Of a stretch of 64,000 nucleotides of DNA, positions 9,705 through 18,651 are shown in pieces. Both the position numbers and the translations under genes were made by a program. Under the pieces are notes generated by a model. It worked only from the letters and a program-made list of their open reading frames with translations. It made no database searches and was not told where the DNA came from. Each line of letters starts with the position of its first letter. The first letter of the stretch is position 1. Source of the stretch: Ruminiclostridium josui JCM 17888 (GTDB lineage: Bacteria; Bacillota; Clostridia; Acetivibrionales; DSM-1351); contig NZ_JAGE01000001.1 of the NCBI RefSeq assembly GCF_000526495.1, positions 558,001-622,000 on the forward strand, given 5' to 3'.

Positions 9705-11207
9705 TTATAATAGTTGTTCATATATAAAATTTCTGAAATCAGCAAACCCACCTGCTGTTTTTAATGAATAACAGAATATACCTACTCTATAACCTATAAA
9801 AAGGTCTAGAGTATATGTCATATGCAAATCACTGCCAAATTTTACCCAGTTAATACCGTCCTGGGAATAATAAAATTCTGCAATATCCCTACTATTTTGA
9901 AAATCAAATTCAATTTTCAAAAATATGCTATTATCCATAAACGGTCTATATTCTTCCTCTTTCTGTCTCCCGTCACTGCCCTTTTTAGAAACAACAATCC
10001 TTTTGAGATTATTCTCGTCAACACTTATTCCTATAGCTCCATAATTGCCTTGTAACGCCATAAGACCAGCATAGTCTCCTGCTTTCATTCCTTCAGTTTT
10101 AAGCTCTACTGAAAATCCACATTTAGGGCCGCTTGTTCTTTGGGTTAAAGTGTTCCTTGCAGTTAAAAGATTCTTCGCCAAAGATTGAGTACGCAATCTT
10201 AAATAGCCCGGATTTTCTGTAAATGACCAACAATGCTCCTGGGGATTGTGATTCCATTCCCATCTCAAATCCAGCTTATTTTCCTTATGGTTAAAACTGT
10301 AACTGGTTATTAATGGTTTAGCAGCATACTCTTTTAAAGGAATCTCAAATTCTTCTGGCACCTTTCCACTAATCCCCAATTCAGGCCAACAATCCTTCCA
10401 TGAAACAGGTAGTAAATATGGAATTCTACCCACCGCTCCATGATCCTGAAACAAAATAGAATACCATTCCCCATCAGGTGTATCTATTAAAGCACCCTGA
10501 GCAATTCCCTGGTTCTGGTACCCCATATCATCATCAAGAAGTATTTTTCTCTCATACTCTCCCAGCAAATCCTTTGCTCTGTAGCACACAACACGTCTCC
10601 TACAATTACCGTCATTGGGCCACTCAATGAAAAGTAAATAATAATAACCGTAAATTTTATAGGCTCTGCAACCCTCACAACGAAGCATTATATTTTCAGA
10701 AGGAGTACTGAACAGGAGTTGATTGATTCCTCCTTCTTTTACTCCTGATAAATCATCTTTTAATTCGACTATTTTAATATCTCCGTTACCATATATTAAG
10801 TACGGCCTACCATCATCAAACAGAAAAGACATGTCATGGAAAACGTCATTAATGACATATCGCTCCCATCCGCTTTTTTCTATATTGTCCGTATAATAAA
10901 TATAGGTCTTTTGCATGTCATGGCACACAAAGCACGCATAGTATAAACCATTGTAAAATTTTAGACTAGTTGCCCATTGCCCCTTACCATATGCATTTTT
11001 TCCATTTTTCAGCTGATATATTTCATTATCTTCAATGGTATTAAAAACATAGGATACTAATTCCCAATGGTATAAATCCTTTGATTTTAATATAGGAGCT
11101 CCAGGCATTACAAACATGGTTGTAGACACCATATAAAAAGTATCATCTACACGTATAATATCCGGGTCGGGCATATCCGCCCATATAATAGGATTCTGAA
11201 TTTTCAT
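9705..11207 (-). CDS. GH43 glycosidase with C-terminal concanavalin-like domain, cytosolic
   Basis: 500 residues, no signal peptide. The five-bladed propeller spans about 1-300: base Asp14 in WADMPDPDIIRV, pKa-modulating Asp125 in FHDMSFLFDDG and acid Glu178 in RCEGCRAYK. Residues about 310-500 form the beta-xylosidase C-terminal lectin-like domain (WEWNHNPQEHCW, then GLMALQGNYGAIG). This architecture occurs in arabinofuranosidases and xylosidases, and the subfamily cannot be fixed by eye. Its place between GH51 and GH39 in the import operon points to arabinosyl or xylosyl removal from oligosaccharides in the cytosol. Confidence 0.92.
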   Translation of the reverse strand: MKIQNPIIWADMPDPDIIRVDDTFYMVSTTMFVMPGAPILKSKDLYHWELVSYVFNTIEDNEIYQLKNGKNAYGKGQWATSLKFYNGLYYACFVCHDMQKTYIYYTDNIEKSGWERYVINDVFHDMSFLFDDGRPYLIYGNGDIKIVELKDDLSGVKEGGINQLLFSTPSENIMLRCEGCRAYKIYGYYYLLFIEWPNDGNCRRRVVCYRAKDLLGEYERKILLDDDMGYQNQGIAQGALIDTPDGEWYSILFQDHGAVGRIPYLLPVSWKDCWPELGISGKVPEEFEIPLKEYAAKPLITSYSFNHKENKLDLRWEWNHNPQEHCWSFTENPGYLRLRTQSLAKNLLTARNTLTQRTSGPKCGFSVELKTEGMKAGDYAGLMALQGNYGAIGISVDENNLKRIVVSKKGSDGRQKEEEYRPFMDNSIFLKIEFDFQNSRDIAEFYYSQDGINWVKFGSDLHMTYTLDLFIGYRVGIFCYSLKTAGGFADFRNFIYEQLL

Positions 11208-11253
11208 GTTAAGCCCTCTTTTTTATTTATGTTTTGATTTGCGGATTAAGCTA

Positions 11254-11508
11254 TTACCATTTATTTCCTGAAGGGTGAGGGCAAATACGCAAAGCATTCA
11301 TAGCCCTTGCTTTTACAATACACCCACAAATCATGCAAGTGATTCCATCTGTTAAATGTTTGCATTTGTTACAGGCTTCCAATCTCTTTTCATATTGCTC
11401 TTTACTGGGCAACGGTACTCCTGATTGAATTACCCTATTTACTTCCATTTCAATATCATTATCAGTAATATGAATATTTCTATGACATTTAAAGCAATTG
11501 TCCTTCAC
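11254..11508 (-). CDS. Small eight-cysteine zinc-ribbon-like protein (DUF6171-like)
   Basis: 84 residues with cysteines at 5, 8, 46, 49, 58, 61, 63 and 76, arranged as CxxC, CxxC and CxxCxC. They look suited to hold one or two zinc ions. No enzyme motif, signal peptide or membrane segment is seen. It resembles the uncharacterised DUF6171 family of short Firmicutes proteins. It lies between GH51 and GH43 in the arabinoxylodextrin operon, 46 bases before the GH43 start, right after a stem-loop. The role is unknown; metal storage, a chaperone-like role or nucleic acid binding are all open. Confidence 0.75.
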   Translation of the reverse strand: MKDNCFKCHRNIHITDNDIEMEVNRVIQSGVPLPSKEQYEKRLEACNKCKHLTDGITCMICGCIVKARAMNALRICPHPSGNKW

Positions 11509-11529
11509 CGCTACCCTCCTTTAACCGCT

Positions 11530-11567
11530 AAATATCCCGGCATTAATTATATACTGCCGGGACATTT
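11530..11567 (-). other. Intergenic stem-loop between GH51 and the zinc-ribbon gene
   Basis: A 13-bp stem (11530-11542 with 11555-11567, one G-U wobble) with a GC core CCCGGCA/TGCCGGG and a 12-base loop. On the transcribed minus strand it is followed by only three T, so it is a poor terminator. It more likely attenuates read-through or protects the 3' end of the GH51 message. Confidence 0.7.
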
Positions 11568-11606
11568 TTAGTCTAATTAAATATTCCATTGTCGTTTGTA
11601 ATTAGC

Positions 11607-13085
11607 TTATACAATTTCTATCATTACAACTGCTTTTGAAGGTATTATACCTGATATATGGTTATTTTCAAGGCGTATACCTTCAAATTTCTTAATAGTT
11701 ACATTATTTGCTTCTTCAAATGTGTTTTTTGCATTCATAACATTGGAGGTAATTATTTCACCCTTAGTACCCTTTACGGTTATACCTCTAATATCAAGAT
11801 CTATCTCAGCATCATCTGACGGATTAAGGTTGCAAATGGTTACATGAATCTTGCCTTCTGAGTCTATAGAAGCAGAAGCGTTCAGCTGAGGTAGTTTTTC
11901 TCCATTAAAGGTATATTCAGGGCTTTCAAAATCAAGTGAAAGCGGTTCTGCATCCTGATGAACCTTGTACATGTCAAATACATGATAGGTAGGTGTCAGA
12001 AGCATCTTTTTACCCTCTGTTAAAATTACTGCCTGAAGGACATTTACCATTTGTGCTATGTTTGCCATCTGAACTCTGTCACAGTGATTATTGAAGATAT
12101 TCAGATGAATTCCGGCAACAAGGGCATCTCTCATTGTATTTTGCTGGTAAAGGAACCCTGGATTTGTTCCGGGTTCAACAGCAAACCATGTACCCCATTC
12201 ATCAACAATCAAGCCCACCTTTTTCTCAGGATCATACTTATCCATAATCTTTGAATGACGTACCACCAATTCTTCCGTAAACAAAGCATTCTGCATTACT
12301 GAAAACCAGTGATTTTCATCAAATTCAGTTGCTGACCCCTGTTCAGACCAATCCTTGGAGATTCTTGTATAATAGTGGATGCTTAAACCATCCATTTGCT
12401 TTCCTGCTTCTCTCATAAGTACCTCGGTCCAGTGATAGTCATCCACCGAAGCGCCGCCAGCTATTTTGTAAATAGTATTTTCACCAAAGTTTCTTACATA
12501 TGTTGCATATCTTTTATATTGGTCTGCGTAAAACTCTGCTGTCATGTTCCCGCCGCAGCCCCAGTTTTCATTGCCGACACCGAAATACTTAACTCTCCAT
12601 GGTTCATCTTTTCCGTTTGCCCTTCTTAAATCAGCCATGGGAGATTTTCCGTCAAAAGTCATATACTCAACCCACTGTTGCATTTCATGTACAGTACCGC
12701 TTCCAACATTACCACATATATACGGTTCTGCGCCAAGAATTTCGCAAAGTTCTAAAAATTCATGGGTTCCAAAATGGTTATTTTCTACAACACCGCCCCA
12801 ATGAGTGTTTACCATGCAAGGTCTGTTTTCTCTAGGTCCTATTCCGTCCATCCAGTGATATTCATCTGCAAAGCATCCTCCCGGCCATCTCAGAACAGGT
12901 ATCTTCAATTTCTTAAGTGCTTCCACAACATCTGTACGGAATCCGTTTATGTTTGGTATTTCAGAGTCCTCTCCAACCCACAGTCCCTCGTATATGCACC
13001 TTCCCAGATGCTCTGAAAAGTGCCCGTATATGTTTTTATTTATTTTGCCTTTCTTTATATCGGCATTTAATACCATTTTTATCAT
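11607..13085 (-). CDS. abfA: GH51 alpha-L-arabinofuranosidase, cytosolic
   Basis: Removes alpha-L-arabinofuranosyl groups from arabinoxylo- or arabino-oligosaccharides. Numbered from the upstream GTG at 13097, the acid/base is Glu177 in [13 protein letters not shown] and the nucleophile Glu300 in [27 protein letters not shown] is the substrate-lined GH51 segment. There is no signal peptide and the length is typical (about 492). I start at the ATG 13085, which has GGTGAG seven bases upstream; the GTG at 13097 has its Shine-Dalgarno only one base away. It follows the permease genes by 50 bases, coupling import to side-chain removal. Confidence 0.95.
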   Translation of the reverse strand: MIKMVLNADIKKGKINKNIYGHFSEHLGRCIYEGLWVGEDSEIPNINGFRTDVVEALKKLKIPVLRWPGGCFADEYHWMDGIGPRENRPCMVNTHWGGVVENNHFGTHEFLELCEILGAEPYICGNVGSGTVHEMQQWVEYMTFDGKSPMADLRRANGKDEPWRVKYFGVGNENWGCGGNMTAEFYADQYKRYATYVRNFGENTIYKIAGGASVDDYHWTEVLMREAGKQMDGLSIHYYTRISKDWSEQGSATEFDENHWFSVMQNALFTEELVVRHSKIMDKYDPEKKVGLIVDEWGTWFAVEPGTNPGFLYQQNTMRDALVAGIHLNIFNNHCDRVQMANIAQMVNVLQAVILTEGKKMLLTPTYHVFDMYKVHQDAEPLSLDFESPEYTFNGEKLPQLNASASIDSEGKIHVTICNLNPSDDAEIDLDIRGITVKGTKGEIITSNVMNAKNTFEEANNVTIKKFEGIRLENNHISGIIPSKAVVMIEIV

Positions 13086-13135
13086 TAAATTACTCACCCT
13101 TCTTAAACAGAAATATTAATAAGTATATCAGTATA

Positions 13136-14020
13136 TTACCCTTTTACTCCACCCAATACTATTCCTTTTACAAAATATTTCTGAAGGAAAGGATATACCA
13201 AGACTATTGGTAATGTACCAAGAAAAATCTGAGATGCTCTTAATGTTCTATCTGAAATAGTTGCCAACTCGGAAATTTCCTGCCTTGAGAGCATACTATA
13301 TGACCTCTGCACAACAATAGTCTGAATATAGCTCTGAAGGGGGTAATTTTCTGCCTTATTCATAAGAATCATACCATCAAACCAGCTATTCCAGTGACCT
13401 ACCAATGAGAAAAGAGTTATTGTAGCCAATGCAGGAGTTGATACAGGTACTATTACTCTCCAAAGAGTAGTCCAGTGGCCTGCTCCGTCAATAAACGCTG
13501 CTTCATGCAATTCCTTTGGTATTTCCCTAAAGAAATTCAATAACAATATTACACTGAAAACAGGAACTGCTCCCGGAAGAACCAAAGCCCAAAGACTATC
13601 AAGTAATCCCATTTGCTTGATTACAATATACCAGGGAATCAATCCTCCGTTAAACAGCATTGTTATAAAAAATACCCATGCGTAAAATGTACGGAAACGA
13701 AAATCTTTCTTTTCCTTTGATAAAGGATAAGCACATAATATAGTAAGTACCAGGTTAATAAAACCACCCAGTGCAATTCTTTCAACTGAAATCAACATAG
13801 AATGCCAGAATGCAGCTCTTTTTGCAACATAAGTATATGAATTTAGTGTAAACTCAACAGGCCAGAATACAACCTTTCCGGCTGCAGCAGCCGAACTGGA
13901 GCTGAATGATACGGCTAATATATGAATTAGCGGTATAATACAGAGTAATGCCGCTAACACTAGAAAACAGTTATTTACTATTGTAAACACACTGACTTTC
14001 TTTAGTTTTCCACGTTTCAT
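13136..14020 (-). CDS. Sugar ABC transporter permease (LplC/MalG-type, CUT1)
   Basis: 294 residues with about six membrane segments. The conserved EAA loop is EAAFIDGAGHWTTLWRVIVP, which contacts the ATPase. The N-terminal helix is VFTIVNNCFLVLAALLCIIP. It pairs with the permease encoded 13 bases upstream. No ATP-binding protein is encoded in the operon, as is usual for CUT1 oligosaccharide importers that share one MsmK/UgpC-type ATPase from elsewhere. GH51 immediately downstream implies arabinoxylodextrins as cargo. Confidence 0.93.
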   Translation of the reverse strand: MKRGKLKKVSVFTIVNNCFLVLAALLCIIPLIHILAVSFSSSSAAAAGKVVFWPVEFTLNSYTYVAKRAAFWHSMLISVERIALGGFINLVLTILCAYPLSKEKKDFRFRTFYAWVFFITMLFNGGLIPWYIVIKQMGLLDSLWALVLPGAVPVFSVILLLNFFREIPKELHEAAFIDGAGHWTTLWRVIVPVSTPALATITLFSLVGHWNSWFDGMILMNKAENYPLQSYIQTIVVQRSYSMLSRQEISELATISDRTLRASQIFLGTLPIVLVYPFLQKYFVKGIVLGGVKG

Positions 14021-14033
14021 TTAATAACCCCCC

Positions 14034-14936
14034 TTAAAAAATTCTGTAATCTGCAAATTTATAGGCAAAGAAGTAAGATACTGAAATAAGTGTAAATGAG
14101 ACTACTGACTTAAACAGTCCTACAGCTGTAGCAACTCCGTATTGGGCTTCCAGCAAGCCTATTCTATAAACAAAGGTATCAATAATGTCTCCGCTTTCAT
14201 AAACAGGGGGACTATATAAATTAAAGATCTGGTCAAAGCCAGCATTTAAAACATTACCAAGACTTAATACCATCAGTAGAACAATAACCATCCTCATTCC
14301 AGGAAGAGTTATGTGTAGTGTTTGCTTCCATCTGTTGGCTCCATCCATATGAGCAGCTTCGTAAAGGCTTGGATCTATTCCGGTAATGGCTGCCAGATAG
14401 ATTATGGTACCATAACCAAATTCCTTCCATGTTTCCGTCAATACCATAGTGGTAGGAAACCATTTGTTGTCTCCAAGGAAAAATATAGGCTCAAAGCCAA
14501 GTGCATTTATCAAAGAATTTAAAATTCCGCCGGAGGGAGAAAGTATATCAATCAGTATGCCTCCAAGTACAACCCATGATAAAAAGTGAGGAAGATAGAT
14601 TAGTGTCTGAATACCTCTTTTTAAAGCACTGTTTGCTACTTCATTAATTAATATTGCAAATATTATTGGAACAATAAGTCCCAGTATAATCTTCGCCATT
14701 GCTATAGATATTGTATTCCACATTATATTATCGAAATTAGGCATATCTAAAACATATTTGAAGTTCTTTAAACCTACCCATTTCTGGTCACCAAATAGAC
14801 CCTTTGCTGGAATAAATTTTTGAAAAGCAATTACAATACCTGCCATAGGCAAATAACTGAATATCAGCAAAGTTATAAAGCCCGGAAGGATCATTAAGTG
14901 CAAGGGTAGTTGTTTTTTTATATTTAGATTTTTCAA
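14034..14936 (-). CDS. Sugar ABC transporter permease (LplB/MalF-type, CUT1)
   Basis: 300 residues, six predicted helices starting with LMILPGFITLLIFSYLPMAG. The EAA motif is YEAAHMDGANRWKQTLHITL. It is the first permease after the binding-protein gene and is separated from it by a 134-base gap holding a strong stem-loop, which probably keeps binding-protein mRNA in excess over permease mRNA. It forms the membrane channel with the LplC-type partner just downstream. Confidence 0.93.
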   Translation of the reverse strand: MKNLNIKKQLPLHLMILPGFITLLIFSYLPMAGIVIAFQKFIPAKGLFGDQKWVGLKNFKYVLDMPNFDNIMWNTISIAMAKIILGLIVPIIFAILINEVANSALKRGIQTLIYLPHFLSWVVLGGILIDILSPSGGILNSLINALGFEPIFFLGDNKWFPTTMVLTETWKEFGYGTIIYLAAITGIDPSLYEAAHMDGANRWKQTLHITLPGMRMVIVLLMVLSLGNVLNAGFDQIFNLYSPPVYESGDIIDTFVYRIGLLEAQYGVATAVGLFKSVVSFTLISVSYFFAYKFADYRIF

Positions 14937-15011
14937 GCTTATTCCTCCCCTTTTAAGGTGATAGATAACAATAAAATCGAACTCTCAGTTTAAATTTAGG
15001 CTCTAGAAACA

Positions 15012-15050
15012 AGAAGGAAAGGATATGAAACGGCTGTATCCTTCCCTTCT
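15012..15050 (-). other. Stem-loop between binding-protein and permease genes
   Basis: A 14-bp stem with one mismatch (AGAAGGAAAGGATA 15012-15025; TATCCTTCCCTTCT 15037-15050) and an 11-base loop. No U-run follows on the minus strand, so it is not a classical terminator. It sits 21 bases after the stop of the solute-binding protein gene. Such hairpins often stabilise the upstream binding-protein transcript. Confidence 0.75.
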
Positions 15051-15070
15051 AATGTTAACTAGTTGATTAA

Positions 15071-16783
15071 TTACTTGGATTTAACGGAATCATACCATTC
15101 GTTAACTTCCTTTGTCATATCAGCACCACCTAGTTTATTCCAATCGCTAACGAACTTATCAAAATCGCTGATAGGAGCAGCGCCCATTATAATCTTTATG
15201 AATACCTCTTTTTCCATCTTTTCAAGAGTAGTTTTCTTTTCAGCCATTGTTGTAGTTGGTGCTCCAACAAACTTTTCACTTAACAACTGTCCATTGTTCT
15301 TGTATTCAACCATATTACGGAATGCACCATTTTTACCGTAAATTCTTTCCCATCCCCATTGTGAAGTATCGCCTTTTTCATATGCTTCTATATTGCCTTG
15401 GATAATCTTAGGCTCATCTGACAATTTGCTGAAGTCATTGCTCTTTCTTGCTTCATCTATTGCCACGAATGCCTCAAGATTCTTGAATACAGGAGCAGGG
15501 CATACTGGTGAGAATTTCCAAACTCCTACACCACCGTTCTCAACAGGCATATAATACTTGTTGAAGTCTGCTGTTTTACCCCAGTTCTTCTCTACATGTT
15601 CATTGAACAGTTTTACAAGTGCTTCAGGATGTTCATAACCTTTTCTTACTGCAAATATTCTTGTCTGATTGAACTTTAAAGGTACCATAGCCTTTTTATC
15701 ATCATTTGAAACAATAGGATATGCTGTCCAATCTGCGTTATTATCATTGTTAAAATTGCTTATAAGAGGATACATTGGGTTCCACTGTGCACCATAGTCC
15801 ATACCTACTTTACCTGCTGCTATAGTCTCAGCAACCTTTGCTGTATCCTTAACACCAAATTCTTTGTCAATCTGGCCTTTTTTGTACATATCAGCCAATT
15901 TCTGAAGTGCTACCTTTGTTTCAGGTAATGTACTACCCCATGCTATTTTACCTGAACTATCCTCTACCCACATATTGGGATATGCATGATATCCTGCAAA
16001 GAAACCTTCTAATCCCATACATCCGTTGTATAAGTCCTTTGTGATTGGAAGTCCGATAGTATCGTTTTTTCCATTTCCATCAGGATCTTGATTTGTAAAG
16101 GCTTCTGATATTTTTAAAACATCATCCATGGTCTTAGGTGCCTGTAAATTCAATTTTTTAAGCCAGTCATTTCTAATCCACAGATAATGTGCAGCTTCAT
16201 TAGTTGAAACAGGTTCCGGAATAGCCATCATTTTACCGTCAAACATAACTGAATCGATATTACCGGTTCCTTCTTCTGTCATAATTTTCTTAAAATCCTC
16301 TGAAGCATAGTCGTTGTAGTATTTAGTCATATCCTCAATCATGTCAGAATCAACCAACTGTTTGAGCTGTGAAGGATTTACAAGAACTACATCAGGAAGT
16401 TCTCCTGATGCCAATGTTACATTGATTTTCTGTATGTATGCATCTGATTGTTCATTTCCTTTTACTGTCCAAGCATATTTTATATTTATACCTAATTCAT
16501 CTTTATATAATTTTGTCCAACGATTGTCTTCTAGAGTCTCTCCCGGTGTCTTTGGCAATATGTTTGCAGCAAGGTCATCATCTATTCCACGAACAAAAGA
16601 TATGTCAATCTCAGGACTATATTTTCCGAATGGATCCTTATTTGCTACTGAAGAATTAGTACTTTGAGATGATGCCGTACTATCGGATGTGTTACTTTCA
16701 CTACCACAAGCTGTAAGAATTGAAGCTGTTAAAGATAAAACCATTGCTAACGATACAGCTTTTTTTAAGTAATTGAATCTCAT
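15071..16783 (-). CDS. Oligosaccharide-binding lipoprotein of the ABC importer
   Basis: About 570 residues. The N-terminus MRFNYLKKAVSLAMVLSLTA leads into a lipobox LTAC, so the mature protein is a lipid-anchored extracellular binding protein. A Ser/Thr-rich linker (SNTSDSTASSQSTNSS) follows, then a family 1 solute-binding fold of LplA type (ELPDVVLVNPSQLKQL, VGMDYGAQWNPMYPL). The ATG at 16783 has AGGAGG six bases upstream; an ATG 36 bases earlier in frame has no RBS and would block the signal peptide. Downstream GH51/GH43/GH39 genes indicate arabinoxylo-oligosaccharide ligands. Confidence 0.93.
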   Translation of the reverse strand: MRFNYLKKAVSLAMVLSLTASILTACGSESNTSDSTASSQSTNSSVANKDPFGKYSPEIDISFVRGIDDDLAANILPKTPGETLEDNRWTKLYKDELGINIKYAWTVKGNEQSDAYIQKINVTLASGELPDVVLVNPSQLKQLVDSDMIEDMTKYYNDYASEDFKKIMTEEGTGNIDSVMFDGKMMAIPEPVSTNEAAHYLWIRNDWLKKLNLQAPKTMDDVLKISEAFTNQDPDGNGKNDTIGLPITKDLYNGCMGLEGFFAGYHAYPNMWVEDSSGKIAWGSTLPETKVALQKLADMYKKGQIDKEFGVKDTAKVAETIAAGKVGMDYGAQWNPMYPLISNFNNDNNADWTAYPIVSNDDKKAMVPLKFNQTRIFAVRKGYEHPEALVKLFNEHVEKNWGKTADFNKYYMPVENGGVGVWKFSPVCPAPVFKNLEAFVAIDEARKSNDFSKLSDEPKIIQGNIEAYEKGDTSQWGWERIYGKNGAFRNMVEYKNNGQLLSEKFVGAPTTTMAEKKTTLEKMEKEVFIKIIMGAAPISDFDKFVSDWNKLGGADMTKEVNEWYDSVKSK

Positions 16784-16823
16784 TTGGTTCCTCCTGTTAT
16801 CATTTATTTGAGGCCTCACCTAT

Positions 16824-16852
16824 ATTATAAAGTTTGCCTTTCTGGAAAACCA
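16824..16852 (-). promoter_or_regulatory. Candidate activator-dependent promoter of the importer operon
   Basis: Minus-strand TATAAT (16829-16824) is 17 bases downstream of a poor -35 element TGGTTT (16852-16847). The weak -35 and the phased repeats that end five bases upstream suggest activation by a bound regulator, most simply the AraC-type response regulator encoded just upstream. Confidence 0.5.
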
Positions 16853-16857
16853 TTCAC

Positions 16858-16897
16858 ATGTTTTTACTTTTGTTATCTTTTGTTTACTTGTTTTTAC
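16858..16897 (-). repeat. Four tandem 10-bp repeats upstream of the importer promoter
   Basis: On the minus strand four consecutive 10-mers read GTAAAAACAA, GTAAACAAAA, GATAACAAAA, GTAAAAACAT. The 10-bp period puts all copies on one face of the helix. The block starts five bases upstream of the proposed -35. It could be an array of half-sites for the neighbouring AraC-type regulator, or a phased A-tract bend, or both. Confidence 0.7.
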
Positions 16898-16941
16898 CAA
16901 AGTTAACCATTGAATGAATCCATTTTTTACTTTCTTATCAT

Positions 16942-18651
16942 CTATTTACCTGAGACAATCATATCGTGATATTCTTGGGGAGAACATGACATTAATTTTC
17001 TGAAAAACCTTGAAAAGGATGCCCCTGTTTCATAACCAACGGCCTTTGCTACTTCATTTATCTTTACCTTTTCTTTTTTCAGCAGCTCCTTTGCTCTCTC
17101 TATACGGGCATTGTCAATAAAATCAGAAAGATTCTGATTTGTAACCTGTTTATAAAGCCGTGACAAATATGATGGATTTAAGTAAACTTGTTCTGCCAGC
17201 CTAACTAAAGAAAGATCCTCACTTAAATGCTCATTTATAAAATTTTGAATAAAATCAACTGCATTGTCTGCCCTTTTCTTTTGCTCCTCAGTCTGAATCT
17301 GAAAAATTACATTAGATATATTTATCAGATATTGCACTGCATCTGACCATGTCTCATGTTTGTCAATCCTCATAAGGCTGTTAAGGCCTATATGAAAGGC
17401 CAGTTTTTCGGTTATATTCCACCGATTAATATACGAAAGAATACTTAGCGCTACCATGGAATATGCTTCAATGGCTAAGTTACTGTTTTTACTCTTAATT
17501 AATCGTAATGGGCTTAATAATTCATCTAAAACCTCAAAATATTTCTCTTTCTGACCTGACTCCAGATACTGCTGAATCAAATCCATATTTCTTCTTCTCA
17601 AAATAATTTCCAATGATTCATCTTTTGTATTCAGTTCAGGTACTTCTGTTTCAGAACCTGAAGTTAAAATATTATTATTTTTCATTTCATTATCAATCAA
17701 CAGCATTTCTATACCGGTGCCTATTCTATAATTCAGTAGTTGATTAAGGGAAAAGTACTTTTTGGATACATCCTCCCAACTACAGGGTTCTCTCCCAAGG
17801 GCAAAGCTGATTGATGCATTCATGGATTCTCTGCTGGCAGTCTGTATAACTTCAAGTGTGCCTTTTATATACGAAATGGTCTTTGTATAAAATGCCTCTT
17901 CTTCAGCTTTACTATAACCTGTAGTTACCAATTCATTTGGCTGTATAAAAAATATAAATCTATATCTGTCATCTAAAACACTTATGAATCTGATACTTGT
18001 ACTAAAATTTTGGGTAATTATTACTTTTATGGAATTTATATATTGTATTTTATCCCAATAAGATAAGTTGCTTGGAATATTATCAATGTGTCCCAACAGC
18101 AATATTACAGGATGGTCAGGGTGCATGGGGATAGATAGCTGTTCAAACTGGGACTTATTCATATCAAGTGAGGTTCCTTCATGCAGCATATGTATAAAAT
18201 AATCCTTCTGAAATAGGCCCAAAGCAAGTTCAATCTGCTCCTTGGCCTTATGAATTAAGTCTTCTGTTTTAACTTCTCTTTTAATTTCCTCTATAGCATT
18301 TTCAACAACGCTAATTACTTTGTCATTATCCTCTGTTTTCAGTATATAGCTTACACCCTGGTGCTGAATTGCTTTATATACATATTCAAATTCGTTATAC
18401 CCGGTAAGGAATATTACTTTACATTGAGGCCATCTTCTATATATGACTTCCAGTAACTGCAAGCCATCCATTTCCGGCATCCTGATATCTGTGAGAACAA
18501 TATCCATCCTTGTTCTGCTTAACCATTCAACAGCTTCTTCTCCTGAATATGCCCTGTATACATCCAGCTCAAGGTTCTTCATGCTTCTGAATATTTCATA
18601 TAACCCATTTACAATAATTTCCTCATCGTCTACAATTAATAGCCTATACAT
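16942..18651 (-). CDS. AraC-family response regulator (YesN-type)
   Basis: 569 residues. N-terminal receiver domain (MYRLLIVDDEEIIVNG; phospho-acceptor Asp55 in DIVLTDIRMPEMDG; YILKTEDND in place of the usual YLLKP loop), a long middle region of about 300 residues, and a C-terminal pair of AraC helix-turn-helices (LSLVRLAEQVYLNPSYLSRL and NEVAKAVGYETGASFSRFF). The start overlaps the kinase stop by 8 bases. It probably activates the adjacent importer operon in response to an external sugar sensed by the kinase. The target is inferred from position. Confidence 0.92.
   Translation of the reverse strand: MYRLLIVDDEEIIVNGLYEIFRSMKNLELDVYRAYSGEEAVEWLSRTRMDIVLTDIRMPEMDGLQLLEVIYRRWPQCKVIFLTGYNEFEYVYKAIQHQGVSYILKTEDNDKVISVVENAIEEIKREVKTEDLIHKAKEQIELALGLFQKDYFIHMLHEGTSLDMNKSQFEQLSIPMHPDHPVILLLGHIDNIPSNLSYWDKIQYINSIKVIITQNFSTSIRFISVLDDRYRFIFFIQPNELVTTGYSKAEEEAFYTKTISYIKGTLEVIQTASRESMNASISFALGREPCSWEDVSKKYFSLNQLLNYRIGTGIEMLLIDNEMKNNNILTSGSETEVPELNTKDESLEIILRRRNMDLIQQYLESGQKEKYFEVLDELLSPLRLIKSKNSNLAIEAYSMVALSILSYINRWNITEKLAFHIGLNSLMRIDKHETWSDAVQYLINISNVIFQIQTEEQKKRADNAVDFIQNFINEHLSEDLSLVRLAEQVYLNPSYLSRLYKQVTNQNLSDFIDNARIERAKELLKKEKVKINEVAKAVGYETGASFSRFFRKLMSCSPQEYHDMIVSGK

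Noticed and set aside
12396-13213. Several overlapping plus-strand open frames opposite GH51
   Set aside because: All lie within or across a gene with clear catalytic residues; composition is that of antisense translation.
15071-16819. Longer start for the binding lipoprotein (12 extra residues)
   Set aside because: The upstream ATG has no Shine-Dalgarno and would put charged residues before the signal peptide; AGGAGG precedes the ATG at 16783.
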